Positions 9,255-17,894 of a DNA stretch of 64,000 nt are shown here, one piece after another. Made by a program: the position numbers and the translations under genes. The stretch comes from JABMPR01 sp964508765 (GTDB lineage Bacteria; Fidelibacterota; UBA8477; JABMPR01). The notes below the pieces were generated by a model, which was given only the letters and a program-made list of their open reading frames with translations, did no database searches and was not told the DNA's origin. Positions within the stretch are counted from its first letter, which is position 1. Each line of letters starts with the position of its first letter. Location: positions 1-64,000 of the forward strand of contig CAZDVD010000002.1 of the NCBI GenBank assembly GCA_964508765.1, written 5' to 3'.

Positions 9255-9977
9255 CTATATCCCTCGCTCAGTCTTGATTTGCTGGTATGCTTCGTTAATT
9301 GCTTTGAATTTATCCTCTGCCATTTTCTGGAATTCTGGTCCCAGATGTTGAACCTTATCTGGGTGAAAACGGGCTGCCATGAAGCGATACGCTTTCTTCA
9401 ACTCTTGATCACTGGCTGAAGGATCTAACTCCAACATCTTGTAATAGGAATTGTTATTCTTGACAAATATGGCCATGATAGCATCCACATCGCTGGCATT
9501 CAGCTTCAGGTGCTGTCCAATCTCCTGGATAATTTCGACCTCACTGGCGTGGACTTGTCCATCAGCTTGGCTGATTCCAAACAGGACATGCATGAGCTGA
9601 AGTTTTTCAGCCGTATTCATATGGCTATTGATTTGATTGGCTATTTCGTATATGTAATAATCTTGCTCCAGGAGGTTTTTTAATAACACCAGCATTTCCT
9701 GGGCATTATCTCGACCAAAACTATTAATGAGGAATTGTTTTACATAATCTAATTCTGCCTTGACTACTTTTCCATCTGCCTTCATGACCGCAGCGACCAG
9801 CACCAGCATAGCTATTGCAAAATCACCTGGTCTTGTCTGTTGTGAAATTCTGGGTCTAGAACCTTGACCCATATTGGGGTTAGCATCGATTTGACCGCCT
9901 AACCACCATCCGATTAAACCCCCGATAGGACCTGCAAAAGCCCACCCGAGTCCAGCTCCGAACATTCTACCTAGCAT
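9255..9977 (-). CDS. DjlA-like TerB/DnaJ-domain co-chaperone
   Basis: The 240-residue protein has three parts: a glycine-rich hydrophobic N-terminus (about residues 5-30, 'GWAFAGPIGGLIGWWLGG') that may insert in or lie on the membrane, a TerB-like helical domain (about 50-160, with acidic 'KADGKVVKAELD' and 'QADGQVHASEVE' motifs), and a C-terminal J-domain (about 172-240) with the diagnostic HPD in 'ARFHPDKV'. This order matches DjlA, which stimulates DnaK. The gene lies 9 bp upstream of the mutase in the same orientation, so it is likely co-transcribed, though no functional link to the mutase is known. Confidence 0.88.
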   Translation of the reverse strand: MLGRMFGAGLGWAFAGPIGGLIGWWLGGQIDANPNMGQGSRPRISQQTRPGDFAIAMLVLVAAVMKADGKVVKAELDYVKQFLINSFGRDNAQEMLVLLKNLLEQDYYIYEIANQINSHMNTAEKLQLMHVLFGISQADGQVHASEVEIIQEIGQHLKLNASDVDAIMAIFVKNNNSYYKMLELDPSASDQELKKAYRFMAARFHPDKVQHLGPEFQKMAEDKFKAINEAYQQIKTERGI

Positions 9978-10012
9978 TTGATTTCCAATATTTTAATTAT
10001 CATCAGATAGGC

Positions 10013-10513
10013 TTACACAATCTCAATGATATTTGTTCCCTTTTCAACAGTTTGCCCTTCGACAATACCAATATTCTTGACAACTCCAGTCAATGGAGAT
10101 TTAATTTCATTTTCCATCTTCATCGCTTCGATGAGGAAGAGGGGATCGCCAACTTTTACCTCATCACCAGGCGCATGGAAAATTTTTGTGACCAATCCTG
10201 GAATTTGAGCGCTTATCAGGCCGGCTTTGGTTTCCTGTAGTGAATCCCAACCCAATTCCCTGAGATGGAGATGTACCGCATCCAGGAGCTCCAGATTAAT
10301 CGGCGTCCCATTTAGGTTCACGCGATTTGTTTCACTTGGACAAACCCCAACCACAAATGATCGATTATTCACTAAAACTGAATAAACTCCAGGTTGAACT
10401 TGAACCGCTTGAAAACGTAATTCCTTTCCACCCGATTTGATGATTAACTCGTCTAAATCGATATTGAAATCTACTTCTAAGAATCGTTGGTTTGCATCAA
10501 TTTCGTACTTCAT
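10013..10513 (-). CDS. Biotin carboxyl carrier protein of an acyl-CoA carboxylase
   Basis: The 166-residue protein has a C-terminal biotinyl domain (about residues 97-166) with the canonical 'EAMKMEN' motif, biotinylated on Lys132. The N-terminal 90 residues form a beta-rich adaptor like that of FCB-group propionyl/acetyl-CoA carboxylase and oxaloacetate decarboxylase carriers rather than the Ala/Pro-rich linker of classic AccB. Its start overlaps the stop of the biotin carboxylase gene by one base, indicating translational coupling. No carboxyltransferase gene is in the window, so the final acceptor (propionyl-CoA, acetyl-CoA or another) is inferred only from the nearby mutase. Confidence 0.9.
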   Translation of the reverse strand: MKYEIDANQRFLEVDFNIDLDELIIKSGGKELRFQAVQVQPGVYSVLVNNRSFVVGVCPSETNRVNLNGTPINLELLDAVHLHLRELGWDSLQETKAGLISAQIPGLVTKIFHAPGDEVKVGDPLFLIEAMKMENEIKSPLTGVVKNIGIVEGQTVEKGTNIIEIV

Positions 10514-12015
10514 CAGTCTTTTCTCCCGAGTTGTGTGGTAACCCAGTTTGACCGTGCCTTTTGTGTTGAACCAGACTTGTTCGAACGATGTTTGATTTGA
10601 TTTTTGTGATGATATAGTGAAGCACCTGCAACCAAGAGTACCTCATCTGTTGTAGCAGCCAGGTCAGCATGCAATTCATCCCGAAAATTAGCATAGAAGT
10701 GTGTATCGTAGGTTCCCCTACGGAAGACCTCATGACGAATAACTGACCGGCAAAACTGAATGGTGGTTTCAATGCCGCCGATATAAAACTCACGTAATGC
10801 CCGTTCACTTCGGTTAAGCGCAGATTCTCGATCTTTGCCCCAGCATATCAGTTTCCCCATCATGGGATCATAATAGGGAGTAATCTCCATACCCTGCCTG
10901 ATGGCTCCATCAAAGCGGGTACCTGCACCATCGGGAATTTGCAGCATCACAATTTCTCCTGTTGAAGGAGCAAAGTCATGGGCAGCATCTTCAGCATAGA
11001 TGCGACATTCAACCGCATGCCCTGTGCTGCAAATATCCTCTTGTTTAATTGATAAAGGTTGACCTGACGCAATGCGAACTTGTTCAGCCACCAGATCGAT
11101 TCCCATCACCATCTCAGTGACAGGATGCTCCACCTGAAGACGCGTATTCATCTCGAGGAAATAAAAATTCCTATGTTTATCAACTAAAAACTCAACAGTG
11201 CCAGCACCGATATAGTTACAGCTCTCAGCTGTTTCCACTGCAGCCTGACCCATCTTTGATCTGAGCTCATCGTCTATGAATGGACTGGGCGATTCTTCAA
11301 TGACCTTCTGATAGCGTCTTTGTATGGAGCACTCGCGTTCATTGAGGTGAATCGTATTTCCGTGTGTATCGGCCAGAATTTGAAACTCAATATGATGGGG
11401 CTCTTCCAGATATTTTTCAACATAGACCCGTCCATCACCAAAGGCGGACTGCGATTCTCTTTGGGCTTTGCCAACGGCATCTTCGAATTCATCAGCAGCG
11501 TTAACAATTCGCATGCCTTTTCCACCGCCACCCCCAGCGGCTTTGATAAGAACCGGGAACCCGATTCCTTTGGCTACATCAAGGGCTTGAGAAATATCGG
11601 CAATGGGCTCTTCTGTACCTGGAACCACAGGTACCTGAGTCATGAGCATCTTCTGCCGTGCCATGGTTTTATCGCCCATGATCTTAATTGCAGAAGCTGG
11701 TGGTCCGATAAAAACGATACCTGCTTCCGAAACCTCTCTGGCAAAGTCGGTATTCTCAGATAAAAATCCATATCCGGGATGAATGGCTTCTGCACCAGAT
11801 TTTCCAGCAACTGAAAGTATCTTAGCATAATTGAGATAACTCTCAGTTGAAGGAGCTGGACCAATGAGATAGGCCTCATCTGCAAAAAGCACGTGGGGTG
11901 CGGTCCGATCTGCTTCAGAAAAGACAGCTACCACTTCAATTCCCATTTCGCGGCAGGTTCGCATAACTCTTAAGGCAATCTCTCCTCGATTGGCGATTAA
12001 TATCTTCTTAAACAT
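10513..12015 (-). CDS. accC: Biotin carboxylase subunit of acyl-CoA carboxylase
   Basis: The 500-residue protein is a complete ATP-grasp biotin carboxylase: N-terminal 'FKKILIANRGEIALRVMRTC', 'IHPGYGFLSEN', the ATP-binding 'KAAGGGGGKGMRIV', 'RECSIQRRYQKVIEESPS', and the catalytic 'FLEMNTRLQVEHPVTEM'. A C-terminal extension of about 50 basic residues beyond the AccC core is unassigned. It starts directly after the ligA stop codon with a GGAG in the ligA tail as ribosome-binding site, and its own stop is fused to the carrier gene start. The pair forms the biotin half of a carboxylase, plausibly propionyl-CoA carboxylase. Confidence 0.93.
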   Translation of the reverse strand: MFKKILIANRGEIALRVMRTCREMGIEVVAVFSEADRTAPHVLFADEAYLIGPAPSTESYLNYAKILSVAGKSGAEAIHPGYGFLSENTDFAREVSEAGIVFIGPPASAIKIMGDKTMARQKMLMTQVPVVPGTEEPIADISQALDVAKGIGFPVLIKAAGGGGGKGMRIVNAADEFEDAVGKAQRESQSAFGDGRVYVEKYLEEPHHIEFQILADTHGNTIHLNERECSIQRRYQKVIEESPSPFIDDELRSKMGQAAVETAESCNYIGAGTVEFLVDKHRNFYFLEMNTRLQVEHPVTEMVMGIDLVAEQVRIASGQPLSIKQEDICSTGHAVECRIYAEDAAHDFAPSTGEIVMLQIPDGAGTRFDGAIRQGMEITPYYDPMMGKLICWGKDRESALNRSERALREFYIGGIETTIQFCRSVIRHEVFRRGTYDTHFYANFRDELHADLAATTDEVLLVAGASLYHHKNQIKHRSNKSGSTQKARSNWVTTQLGRKD

Positions 12016-14028
12016 TTATTCAGCTCCTACCATGCTTCGAAATTCATCTTCAGTGAGAACTTTGACTCCCAGCTTATTGGCTTTCTCCATTTTAGAGCCA
12101 GCACCTGGTCCTGCTACTAAATAGTCTGTCTTTTTACTGATGGAATTTGCAGAAGCACCGCCCAATGACTCAACCAAAACCCGCGCAGAATCTCGATTAT
12201 AGTGCTCCAGCTTCCCTGTAAACACGAAGGATACGCCTAAAAATATCCCATCCTGTCTAGCGCTCACATCAATTGAAGGATTTAATCCAACATTCGACAA
12301 TTTTGCCAGGATTCCAAGATTGTCTGAGTCTTTAAAAAACGCTACCAGTCCTCTCGCAACGATGGGACCAATTTCATGGGTAGCTTCCAGGTCTTCTACA
12401 GTTGCTTCACCCATGGCTGAAATCGAGCCATATTTATTGGCAATAACCTTGGAAATATGTTCACCTACATTTCGAATCCCCAGGCCATGGATCAGTCTCC
12501 AGAGATCAGCAGATTTGCTTGCTTCAATCGCTTCCATAATATTGAGAGCTGACTTTTCTGCCATACGTTCTAGGCTGGCCAGCTGTTCCAGACTGAGGGA
12601 ATAGATATCCGCTATACTTCTAATGAGACCCGTATCTACCAGTTGTGCTACCAGCTTGGTACCAAATCCATCAATATCCAGGCAACGTTTGGCTACGAAG
12701 TGTTCAATGCGTCCTTTGATTTGGGCGGGACAGGAGATATTTTGACAATAATGTTTTGCTTCTCCTTCCAGGCGTATGACATGGCCGTTACAGGCTGGAC
12801 AGCGGTCTGGAATAATATAGGGCTTAGAACCTGAAGGTCGCTTATCCAGGATGGACTTGACTACTTCAGGAATTACATCACCGGCACGTTGAACCACGAC
12901 GGTATCACCCTCGCGAACATCTTTACGATCGATCTCATCCTGATTGTGCAGGGTGGCTCTGGCCACCATCACACCCCCCAGGTGAACAGGTTCAAGATTT
13001 GCCACGGGAGTTATTGCACCGGTTCTCCCGACACTGGGGCTGATGCTTACAATTTTTGTGATTTCCTGACGTGCTTTAAATTTTCCGGCAATAGCCCAGC
13101 GCGGAGAACGACTCCGGATGCCTAAGCGATTTTGATAGTCCAGACGATTTACTTTTGTGACCGAACCATCAATATCATATGCGAGGTTTTCTCGGCTGTT
13201 CTCAAGATTATTGTGGAATTGAATGACACGCTCTATGCTCGGGCATAGTTCGTACTTATCATTGACCGGAAACCCCCAATCCTTGAGGGCTTGAATAAAC
13301 TCCATATGGGATTCAGCAATGAAATCGTCAATCCGTCCTGCAGCGTATAGATTGATGAGCAGGTTGCGGCTAGCTGTGATCCTTGAATCCAGTTGGCGTA
13401 AACTTCCAGCAGCAGCATTACGGGGGTTCGCAAAGGGTTGCTTTTCCTGATCCAATTGTCGTTGGTTTAATTGCTCGAATTCCTGATGTCCCATGAAAAC
13501 CTCTCCACGAACTTCAAGATAGGGGGGAATAGGTCTCGCATTGTCCCTGAGTCGCAGTGGCAATGCTTTAAGAGTGCGAAGATTCTGCGTGATGTTTTCA
13601 CCCGTAAAACCATCGCCTCGAGTAGAACCGGCAGTGAACACGCCATTGACATAAATTAATTCAACGCCCAAGCCATCAAGTTTGGGCTCAATGACATAAT
13701 CAAGTTGCTCTAATTCAAGATCCTTACGGACCCTTGCATCAAAACTGACTAGCTCTTCTTCATCCATGGCATTGGACAAAGAAAGCATAGGGATGCTGTG
13801 AGTGAGTTGATCAAAACCTGAAAGCGGTAGACTGCCAACTCTTTGGGTGGGAGAATCGGACTGCTTTAATTCTGGGAATTGGGTCTCGAGTTCTTGTAAT
13901 TCTCTGAGAAGTGCATCATAGGCAGCATCGGATATGGTGGGGTCATCAAGTATATAATAGCGGTGATTATGCTCGCTGAGAGCTTCCGTGAGTTCGCGGA
14001 TACGTGCCAGGGTTTGTTGTTGATCCAT
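12016..14028 (-). CDS. ligA: NAD-dependent DNA ligase LigA
   Basis: Starting at ATG 14028 the protein is 670 residues, the usual LigA size. It shows domain Ia ('HNHRYYILDDPTISDAAYD'), the adenylation-site 'EPKLDG' with Lys116, the OB domain ('VQRAGDVIPEVV'), a four-cysteine zinc finger ('CPACNG' and 'CQNISCPAQIKG'), helix-hairpin-helix repeats and a C-terminal BRCT domain (about 595-670). An upstream in-frame ATG at 14073 was rejected because its extra 15 residues would be encoded inside the transcription terminator of the preceding gene. LigA seals nicks in replication and repair. It is followed without a gap by the biotin carboxylase gene. Confidence 0.95.
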   Translation of the reverse strand: MDQQQTLARIRELTEALSEHNHRYYILDDPTISDAAYDALLRELQELETQFPELKQSDSPTQRVGSLPLSGFDQLTHSIPMLSLSNAMDEEELVSFDARVRKDLELEQLDYVIEPKLDGLGVELIYVNGVFTAGSTRGDGFTGENITQNLRTLKALPLRLRDNARPIPPYLEVRGEVFMGHQEFEQLNQRQLDQEKQPFANPRNAAAGSLRQLDSRITASRNLLINLYAAGRIDDFIAESHMEFIQALKDWGFPVNDKYELCPSIERVIQFHNNLENSRENLAYDIDGSVTKVNRLDYQNRLGIRSRSPRWAIAGKFKARQEITKIVSISPSVGRTGAITPVANLEPVHLGGVMVARATLHNQDEIDRKDVREGDTVVVQRAGDVIPEVVKSILDKRPSGSKPYIIPDRCPACNGHVIRLEGEAKHYCQNISCPAQIKGRIEHFVAKRCLDIDGFGTKLVAQLVDTGLIRSIADIYSLSLEQLASLERMAEKSALNIMEAIEASKSADLWRLIHGLGIRNVGEHISKVIANKYGSISAMGEATVEDLEATHEIGPIVARGLVAFFKDSDNLGILAKLSNVGLNPSIDVSARQDGIFLGVSFVFTGKLEHYNRDSARVLVESLGGASANSISKKTDYLVAGPGAGSKMEKANKLGVKVLTEDEFRSMVGAE

Positions 14029-14054
14029 AGGCTGAAAATGTAATCGGCGGGGTA

Positions 14055-14083
14055 TAAAAAAGAAACGCCCCATTGTGGGGCGT
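14055..14083 (-). terminator. Rho-independent terminator of the 64-aa gene
   Basis: On the minus strand an 8-bp GC-rich stem (ACGCCCCA pairing with TGGGGCGT) closes a 3-base loop and is followed by a short spacer and a run of T. It lies between the small basic protein gene and ligA, so ligA probably has its own start or depends on readthrough. Confidence 0.85.
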
Positions 14084-14110
14084 CTCTGAAATTGTTGTCT
14101 GGAGTGATGC

Positions 14111-14305
14111 TTATTTAATCAGTGAGTCCATTTGCTCAGTGATGTAATCAGCATGCTCTTTATCCTCAGGAACAGAGAGCATTCCTTCTCTAAAACGAAG
14201 AGAATTGCTTTTGTTTTTTTTGAGGGGCAGGATATAACGTACCATCTTTTTATGGGTACGTGTCTTTCCGCGTACTTTATCTCCAAATGATTGTGCTTTA
14301 GCCAT
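14111..14305 (-). CDS. Small basic protein of unknown function
   Basis: The 64-residue product is rich in Lys and Arg in its first half ('AKAQSFGDKVRGKTRTHKK', then 'LPLKKNKSNSLRFREGM') and ends in an acidic helix ('EDKEHADYITEQMDSLIK'). There is no signal peptide. A strong GGAGG lies 8 bp before the ATG and a rho-independent terminator follows, so it is a real single-gene transcript. The size and charge recall ribosome-associated or nucleic-acid-binding small proteins such as the DUF4295 group of Bacteroidota, but I do not recognise the family with confidence. Confidence 0.75.
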   Translation of the reverse strand: MAKAQSFGDKVRGKTRTHKKMVRYILPLKKNKSNSLRFREGMLSVPEDKEHADYITEQMDSLIK

Positions 14306-14380
14306 AGTTTTTCCTCCAGTCCTTTAGCGGGGCGAAACTAAACGACAGTCACGCCTATTGCAAATAATTTTGTGTATCAC

Positions 14381-14875
14381 TTATTTGAAAGCCAGGATAT
14401 CCTTCTCAAATACTTTGTGATCAGTGTAGCCAACATATTTGCGCTGAATATTGAAATCTCTATCGATAACAAAAGTTGTAGGTATGCTGCGGACACCACC
14501 ATAGGCCTGTACCACACTGCCATCACCATATACAACAGGATAATTAATGTTCATTTTCTCTGCAAACGGAACCACAGCTTTTGCTCCACCCCTATCCAGA
14601 GATATGCCCAATACGACGACATCGTCTTGATAGTTATCCTGAAGTTGGATAAAGCTGGGAATTTCCATTTTACAGGGACCACACCAGGTAGCCCAAAAAT
14701 CCAGGATGATAATTTTGCCTTTGTAATCTGACAGTGAAACTTTTTGCCCATTCAGATCGGTGAGGGTAAAATCTGGAGCAGTTTGAGCGGATACAGATGT
14801 TGTACCGATCATAAAGACGCCGAAAATCACAAAGAGGATGGCGGCTGAGCTGGCGATAATTTTATTTTTTTTCAT
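14381..14875 (-). CDS. TlpA/ResA-like exported thioredoxin
   Basis: The 164-residue protein has an N-terminal signal peptide or anchor (residues 1-31, ending 'VSAQT') and an AhpC/TSA-type redoxin domain: 'DFTLTDLNGQKVSLSDYKGK', then 'DFWATWCGPCKMEIPSF' with Cys65 and Cys68, and the cis-Pro in 'SIPTTFVID'. It should act in the periplasm as a thiol-disulfide reductase, for example for cytochrome c maturation. It is transcribed alone, divergently from the GH13 gene. Confidence 0.9.
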   Translation of the reverse strand: MKKNKIIASSAAILFVIFGVFMIGTTSVSAQTAPDFTLTDLNGQKVSLSDYKGKIIILDFWATWCGPCKMEIPSFIQLQDNYQDDVVVLGISLDRGGAKAVVPFAEKMNINYPVVYGDGSVVQAYGGVRSIPTTFVIDRDFNIQRKYVGYTDHKVFEKDILAFK

Positions 14876-15196
14876 TTAGTTCCTTCTTTCGTTGTTGCTC
14901 TTAGAGCGATTTGCACACAGCGCGTTACAAATAACTGCAATGAAGTCCTCGCGGTGTCTGCTTCTAACAGATTTCTGTTACTCAGGTTTCCTTACATGAT
15001 CTGCCTGCGCTAAAGTTTTTGACAATTCTCCTTGCTCATGCGCTGGATAACCTGCGAAGGCGGATGAATATGACTTTATTATCACTTCTTTCACATTATG
15101 TTTCTTCGCAATTGCTTGAAAACTGTCTAAATGTCATCCAGCAGTCATTTTCAAGTATCTCGAGTATGTTTTTGGAGAAGAAGGGGGAGCACTCAT
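14876..15196. other. Gene-free divergent intergenic region
   Basis: These 321 bp separate the divergent TlpA-like and GH13 genes and must carry both promoters. A TTGACA hexamer occurs at 15019-15024 but no good -10 element lies at a normal distance. Short open frames here have no ribosome-binding site or protein-like composition. I see no RNA gene, repeat or hairpin I can support. Confidence 0.5.
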
Positions 15197-17233
15197 ATGA
15201 GTCCCAGGAAAATTATCCTGAGTTTGGTTTCTATCGCCATGATAGTTGCCTGTAGCACTAATTCGGAGTTCGTAAATAATATGACATCAAGTAATAAAGA
15301 TATTGCTGCCGTTGATGAAAAACTGGGGCTAAGTCGAAATCAAGATAAAGTGACTTTTCGTCTATTTGCACCTGGCGAGGATCAAGTTGATCTGGTTCTT
15401 TTTCAGAAGTTCGATGATGATAGGGGTGAGAACCTTGCCATGCTTAAAAAGACCAATGGTGTCTGGGAAATTACCCTTCCCAATGATAGGCTACCCCAGT
15501 TTTATGCCTATTCAACTTCTGGCTCTGAACGGTCCATTATTCCAGATCCATATTCCCATGCAGTAGTACGGCAGAATCATTTCAAGTATCCCAGCAAATC
15601 TGTCATACTACCAAAGGATAATTTTGATTGGCAGGGAGACGAGGTTACTTCTGCATCAATTGGAGATCTCATAATCCTTGAAGCCCACTTGAGGGATATG
15701 ACAGTTCACCCAAGCTCCGGGGCACACAAGCGAGGCACGTATCAGGGCTTTGTAGAAACCGCTCAAAAAGGTGGCGTGTCTCATTTGAAAGATATGGGCT
15801 ATAATGCCATCGAATTTTTACCTCTCCAGGAGTTTGGAAATATTGAAATCGATTATAAGAACTCAGAATTGAGCACCTGGAATGACTGGAACCCTTACGA
15901 AGCGAATCATTGGGGCTATATGACCTCATTTTTCTTCGCTCCAGAAATTTACTATGGATCAGATGGCGTGAAGGATAGAGGCACCTGGGTCGGTCAGGAT
16001 GGACGCGCCGTCAATGAGATGAAGGAAATGGTACGAAAGCTGCATAAGGAAGGTATAACCGTCATCCTGGATGTGGTTTACAATCATGTTTCCCAATATG
16101 ATGATAACCCCTTTAAACTGATTGATAAGGACTACTACTTCAGATTGGATAAAAAGGGGAAATATCTCTCCCATAGCGGCTGTGGTAATGATTTTAAAAC
16201 CGAGAACCCCATGTCTCGTAAAATGATCGTCGAAAGTCTGATATACTGGATGAAGGAGTATCACATCGACGGTTTTCGATTTGATCTGGCAGCGATGATT
16301 GATATGGAGACGGTAGATGCAATTACAGCAGCTACTCAAGCAGTCAATCCTGATGTCATCTTGATTGGTGAACCTTGGGGCGGTGGTGGATATAACCCAC
16401 AAGAGCTGGCTGATCATGGATGGGCCTCCTGGAATGATCATTTCCGCAATAGTGTGAAGGGTCGCAATCCCCGAGAAAATAATTTTGGATTTATCTTTGG
16501 CAAACTCTGGGACGGGAAGGATACCGAGCACTACAAAAAACTTATGCGCGGCTATTTACAAAGCGAGGATGGACATTTTAGAGAGCCCTGGCAAAGTGTG
16601 AACTATCTTGAAAGTCATGATGATAACACCATTGGGGATTTTATTCGTATGTCCCTTGGCAAGGTCGGAGCATCTGAAAAAGTTACCCGGGCTGAAGTTG
16701 CTCAGTTATCAAGAGAAGAGCTTACCACGCACAAGCTGGCAGCTCTCAATCTTTTAACCAGTCAGGGTCCAGTTATGATTGCTCAGGGGCAAAGTTGGGG
16801 ACGCGCTAAGGTGATCGCCAATAGTGTCGGCACGGATCCAAAGGCTGGACAGCTCGACCACAACTCATACGAAAAAGACGATGAAACCAACTGGCTGAAT
16901 TGGGATGAAAAGGAACTCAACCAGGAATTGGTTGGCTACTACCGTGGTTTGGTTGCAATCCGAAATAAATATCCTGAGATTCGCAATGTGGATGCTGGCT
17001 ATCGCACATTCATTGATGGCTCAAACGAACTTGCTTTTGGTGTAAGTATGGAGGGTGAGCATCAGATATTGGTATTGCTCAATGCCAATAAGAACTCAGA
17101 ATCTAAATTCTCATTACCTCCTGGAACCTGGACCGTTCTCACAGATGCCAAGCAAGCTGGTGTAGAAAGTCTTGGGTCTGTGGAAAAAGTTGCAGTAGTA
17201 ACAGAGCAATCAGGACTCATCCTGGTTCAATAG
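15197..17233 (+). CDS. GH13 alpha-glucan hydrolase lipoprotein (pullulanase/isoamylase-like)
   Basis: From ATG 15197 the product is 678 residues; a GGGGGAG eight bases upstream fixes this start over an ATG 66 bp earlier. The N-terminus is a lipoprotein signal ending 'IVAC', so it is membrane anchored and faces outward. A CBM48-like beta-domain ('VTFRLFAPGEDQVDLVLF') is followed by the catalytic barrel: 'VILDVVYNHV', 'DGFRFDLA' (nucleophile Asp near 362), 'LIGEPWGGG' (acid Glu near 392) and 'ESHDDN' (Asp near 473). A C-terminal beta-domain ends the protein. It should cleave alpha-1,6 or alpha-1,4 bonds of starch- or glycogen-like glucans; the exact linkage cannot be read here. Confidence 0.88.
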   Translation: MSPRKIILSLVSIAMIVACSTNSEFVNNMTSSNKDIAAVDEKLGLSRNQDKVTFRLFAPGEDQVDLVLFQKFDDDRGENLAMLKKTNGVWEITLPNDRLPQFYAYSTSGSERSIIPDPYSHAVVRQNHFKYPSKSVILPKDNFDWQGDEVTSASIGDLIILEAHLRDMTVHPSSGAHKRGTYQGFVETAQKGGVSHLKDMGYNAIEFLPLQEFGNIEIDYKNSELSTWNDWNPYEANHWGYMTSFFFAPEIYYGSDGVKDRGTWVGQDGRAVNEMKEMVRKLHKEGITVILDVVYNHVSQYDDNPFKLIDKDYYFRLDKKGKYLSHSGCGNDFKTENPMSRKMIVESLIYWMKEYHIDGFRFDLAAMIDMETVDAITAATQAVNPDVILIGEPWGGGGYNPQELADHGWASWNDHFRNSVKGRNPRENNFGFIFGKLWDGKDTEHYKKLMRGYLQSEDGHFREPWQSVNYLESHDDNTIGDFIRMSLGKVGASEKVTRAEVAQLSREELTTHKLAALNLLTSQGPVMIAQGQSWGRAKVIANSVGTDPKAGQLDHNSYEKDDETNWLNWDEKELNQELVGYYRGLVAIRNKYPEIRNVDAGYRTFIDGSNELAFGVSMEGEHQILVLLNANKNSESKFSLPPGTWTVLTDAKQAGVESLGSVEKVAVVTEQSGLILVQ

Positions 17234-17241
17234 GAGGTCTC

Positions 17242-17664
17242 ATGAAATCGACTACCAAATATCTTCATTTTAAAGTTCCTGAAAGAATGGGTTTTGTGAA
17301 TATCACACGGGATGTTGAATCCATCGTCCATGAGAGTGGTGTCCAGGAAGGTCTTTGTTTGGTAAACGCCATGCATATCACCGCATCAGTCTTTATAAAT
17401 GATGAAGAATCCGGATTGAAAGAAGATTATAAGCGCTGGCTGGAATGGCTCGCTCCCTTTGACGCTAGCCCGGAGCGCTATCACCACAATCGTACCGGTG
17501 AGGACAATGGGGACGCTCATCATAAACGTCAGATCATGGGGCGTGAAGTAGTCGTTGCCATTACCAACGGACGGCTGGATTTTGGCACCTGGGAACAGAT
17601 TTTTTATGGTGAATTTGATGGCAGACGCGACAAGCGCGTCCTGGTGAAAATTATTGGGGAGTGA
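17242..17664 (+). CDS. YjbQ family (UPF0047) protein
   Basis: The 140-residue protein matches the YjbQ/UPF0047 fold over its length: 'GFVNITRDVESIVHESGVQEGLCLVNAMHITASVFIND', histidines in 'PERYHHN' and 'DAHHKRQIMGREV', and 'LDFGTWEQIFYGEFDGRRDKRVLVKI'. Family members show weak thiamine-phosphate synthase activity in E. coli, but the physiological role is unsettled. An AGGAGG lies just before the ATG, 8 bp after the GH13 stop, so the two are probably co-transcribed. Confidence 0.92.
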   Translation: MKSTTKYLHFKVPERMGFVNITRDVESIVHESGVQEGLCLVNAMHITASVFINDEESGLKEDYKRWLEWLAPFDASPERYHHNRTGEDNGDAHHKRQIMGREVVVAITNGRLDFGTWEQIFYGEFDGRRDKRVLVKIIGE

Positions 17665-17894
17665 TATTTAAGGTAGAAGGTAGAAGGGATCTCGGCGAAT
17701 CAGCATTCCATTCAAATCCAAATATGGACGTTCGTAATTTTCGTCAATTTCGTTGTAAAAAATATGAAGTTTAGTCTTAATGAGGCCAATGGGCTTATCC
17801 AAAAATTAATCATTTGGCCAATTGATCATTTGTTCCATTACTAGGCTTAAGACTCCCAAACCCATCGAACTCAGCCACTCAATAACTCAGTAAC

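Noticed and set aside
11320..11763. A 147-codon plus-strand frame inside the biotin carboxylase gene
   Set aside because: It is antisense to the ATP-grasp core of the enzyme and has no family-like features.
15959..16531. A 190-codon open frame antisense to the GH13 gene
   Set aside because: The opposite strand encodes the catalytic barrel with all its active-site motifs; this frame has no supporting signal.
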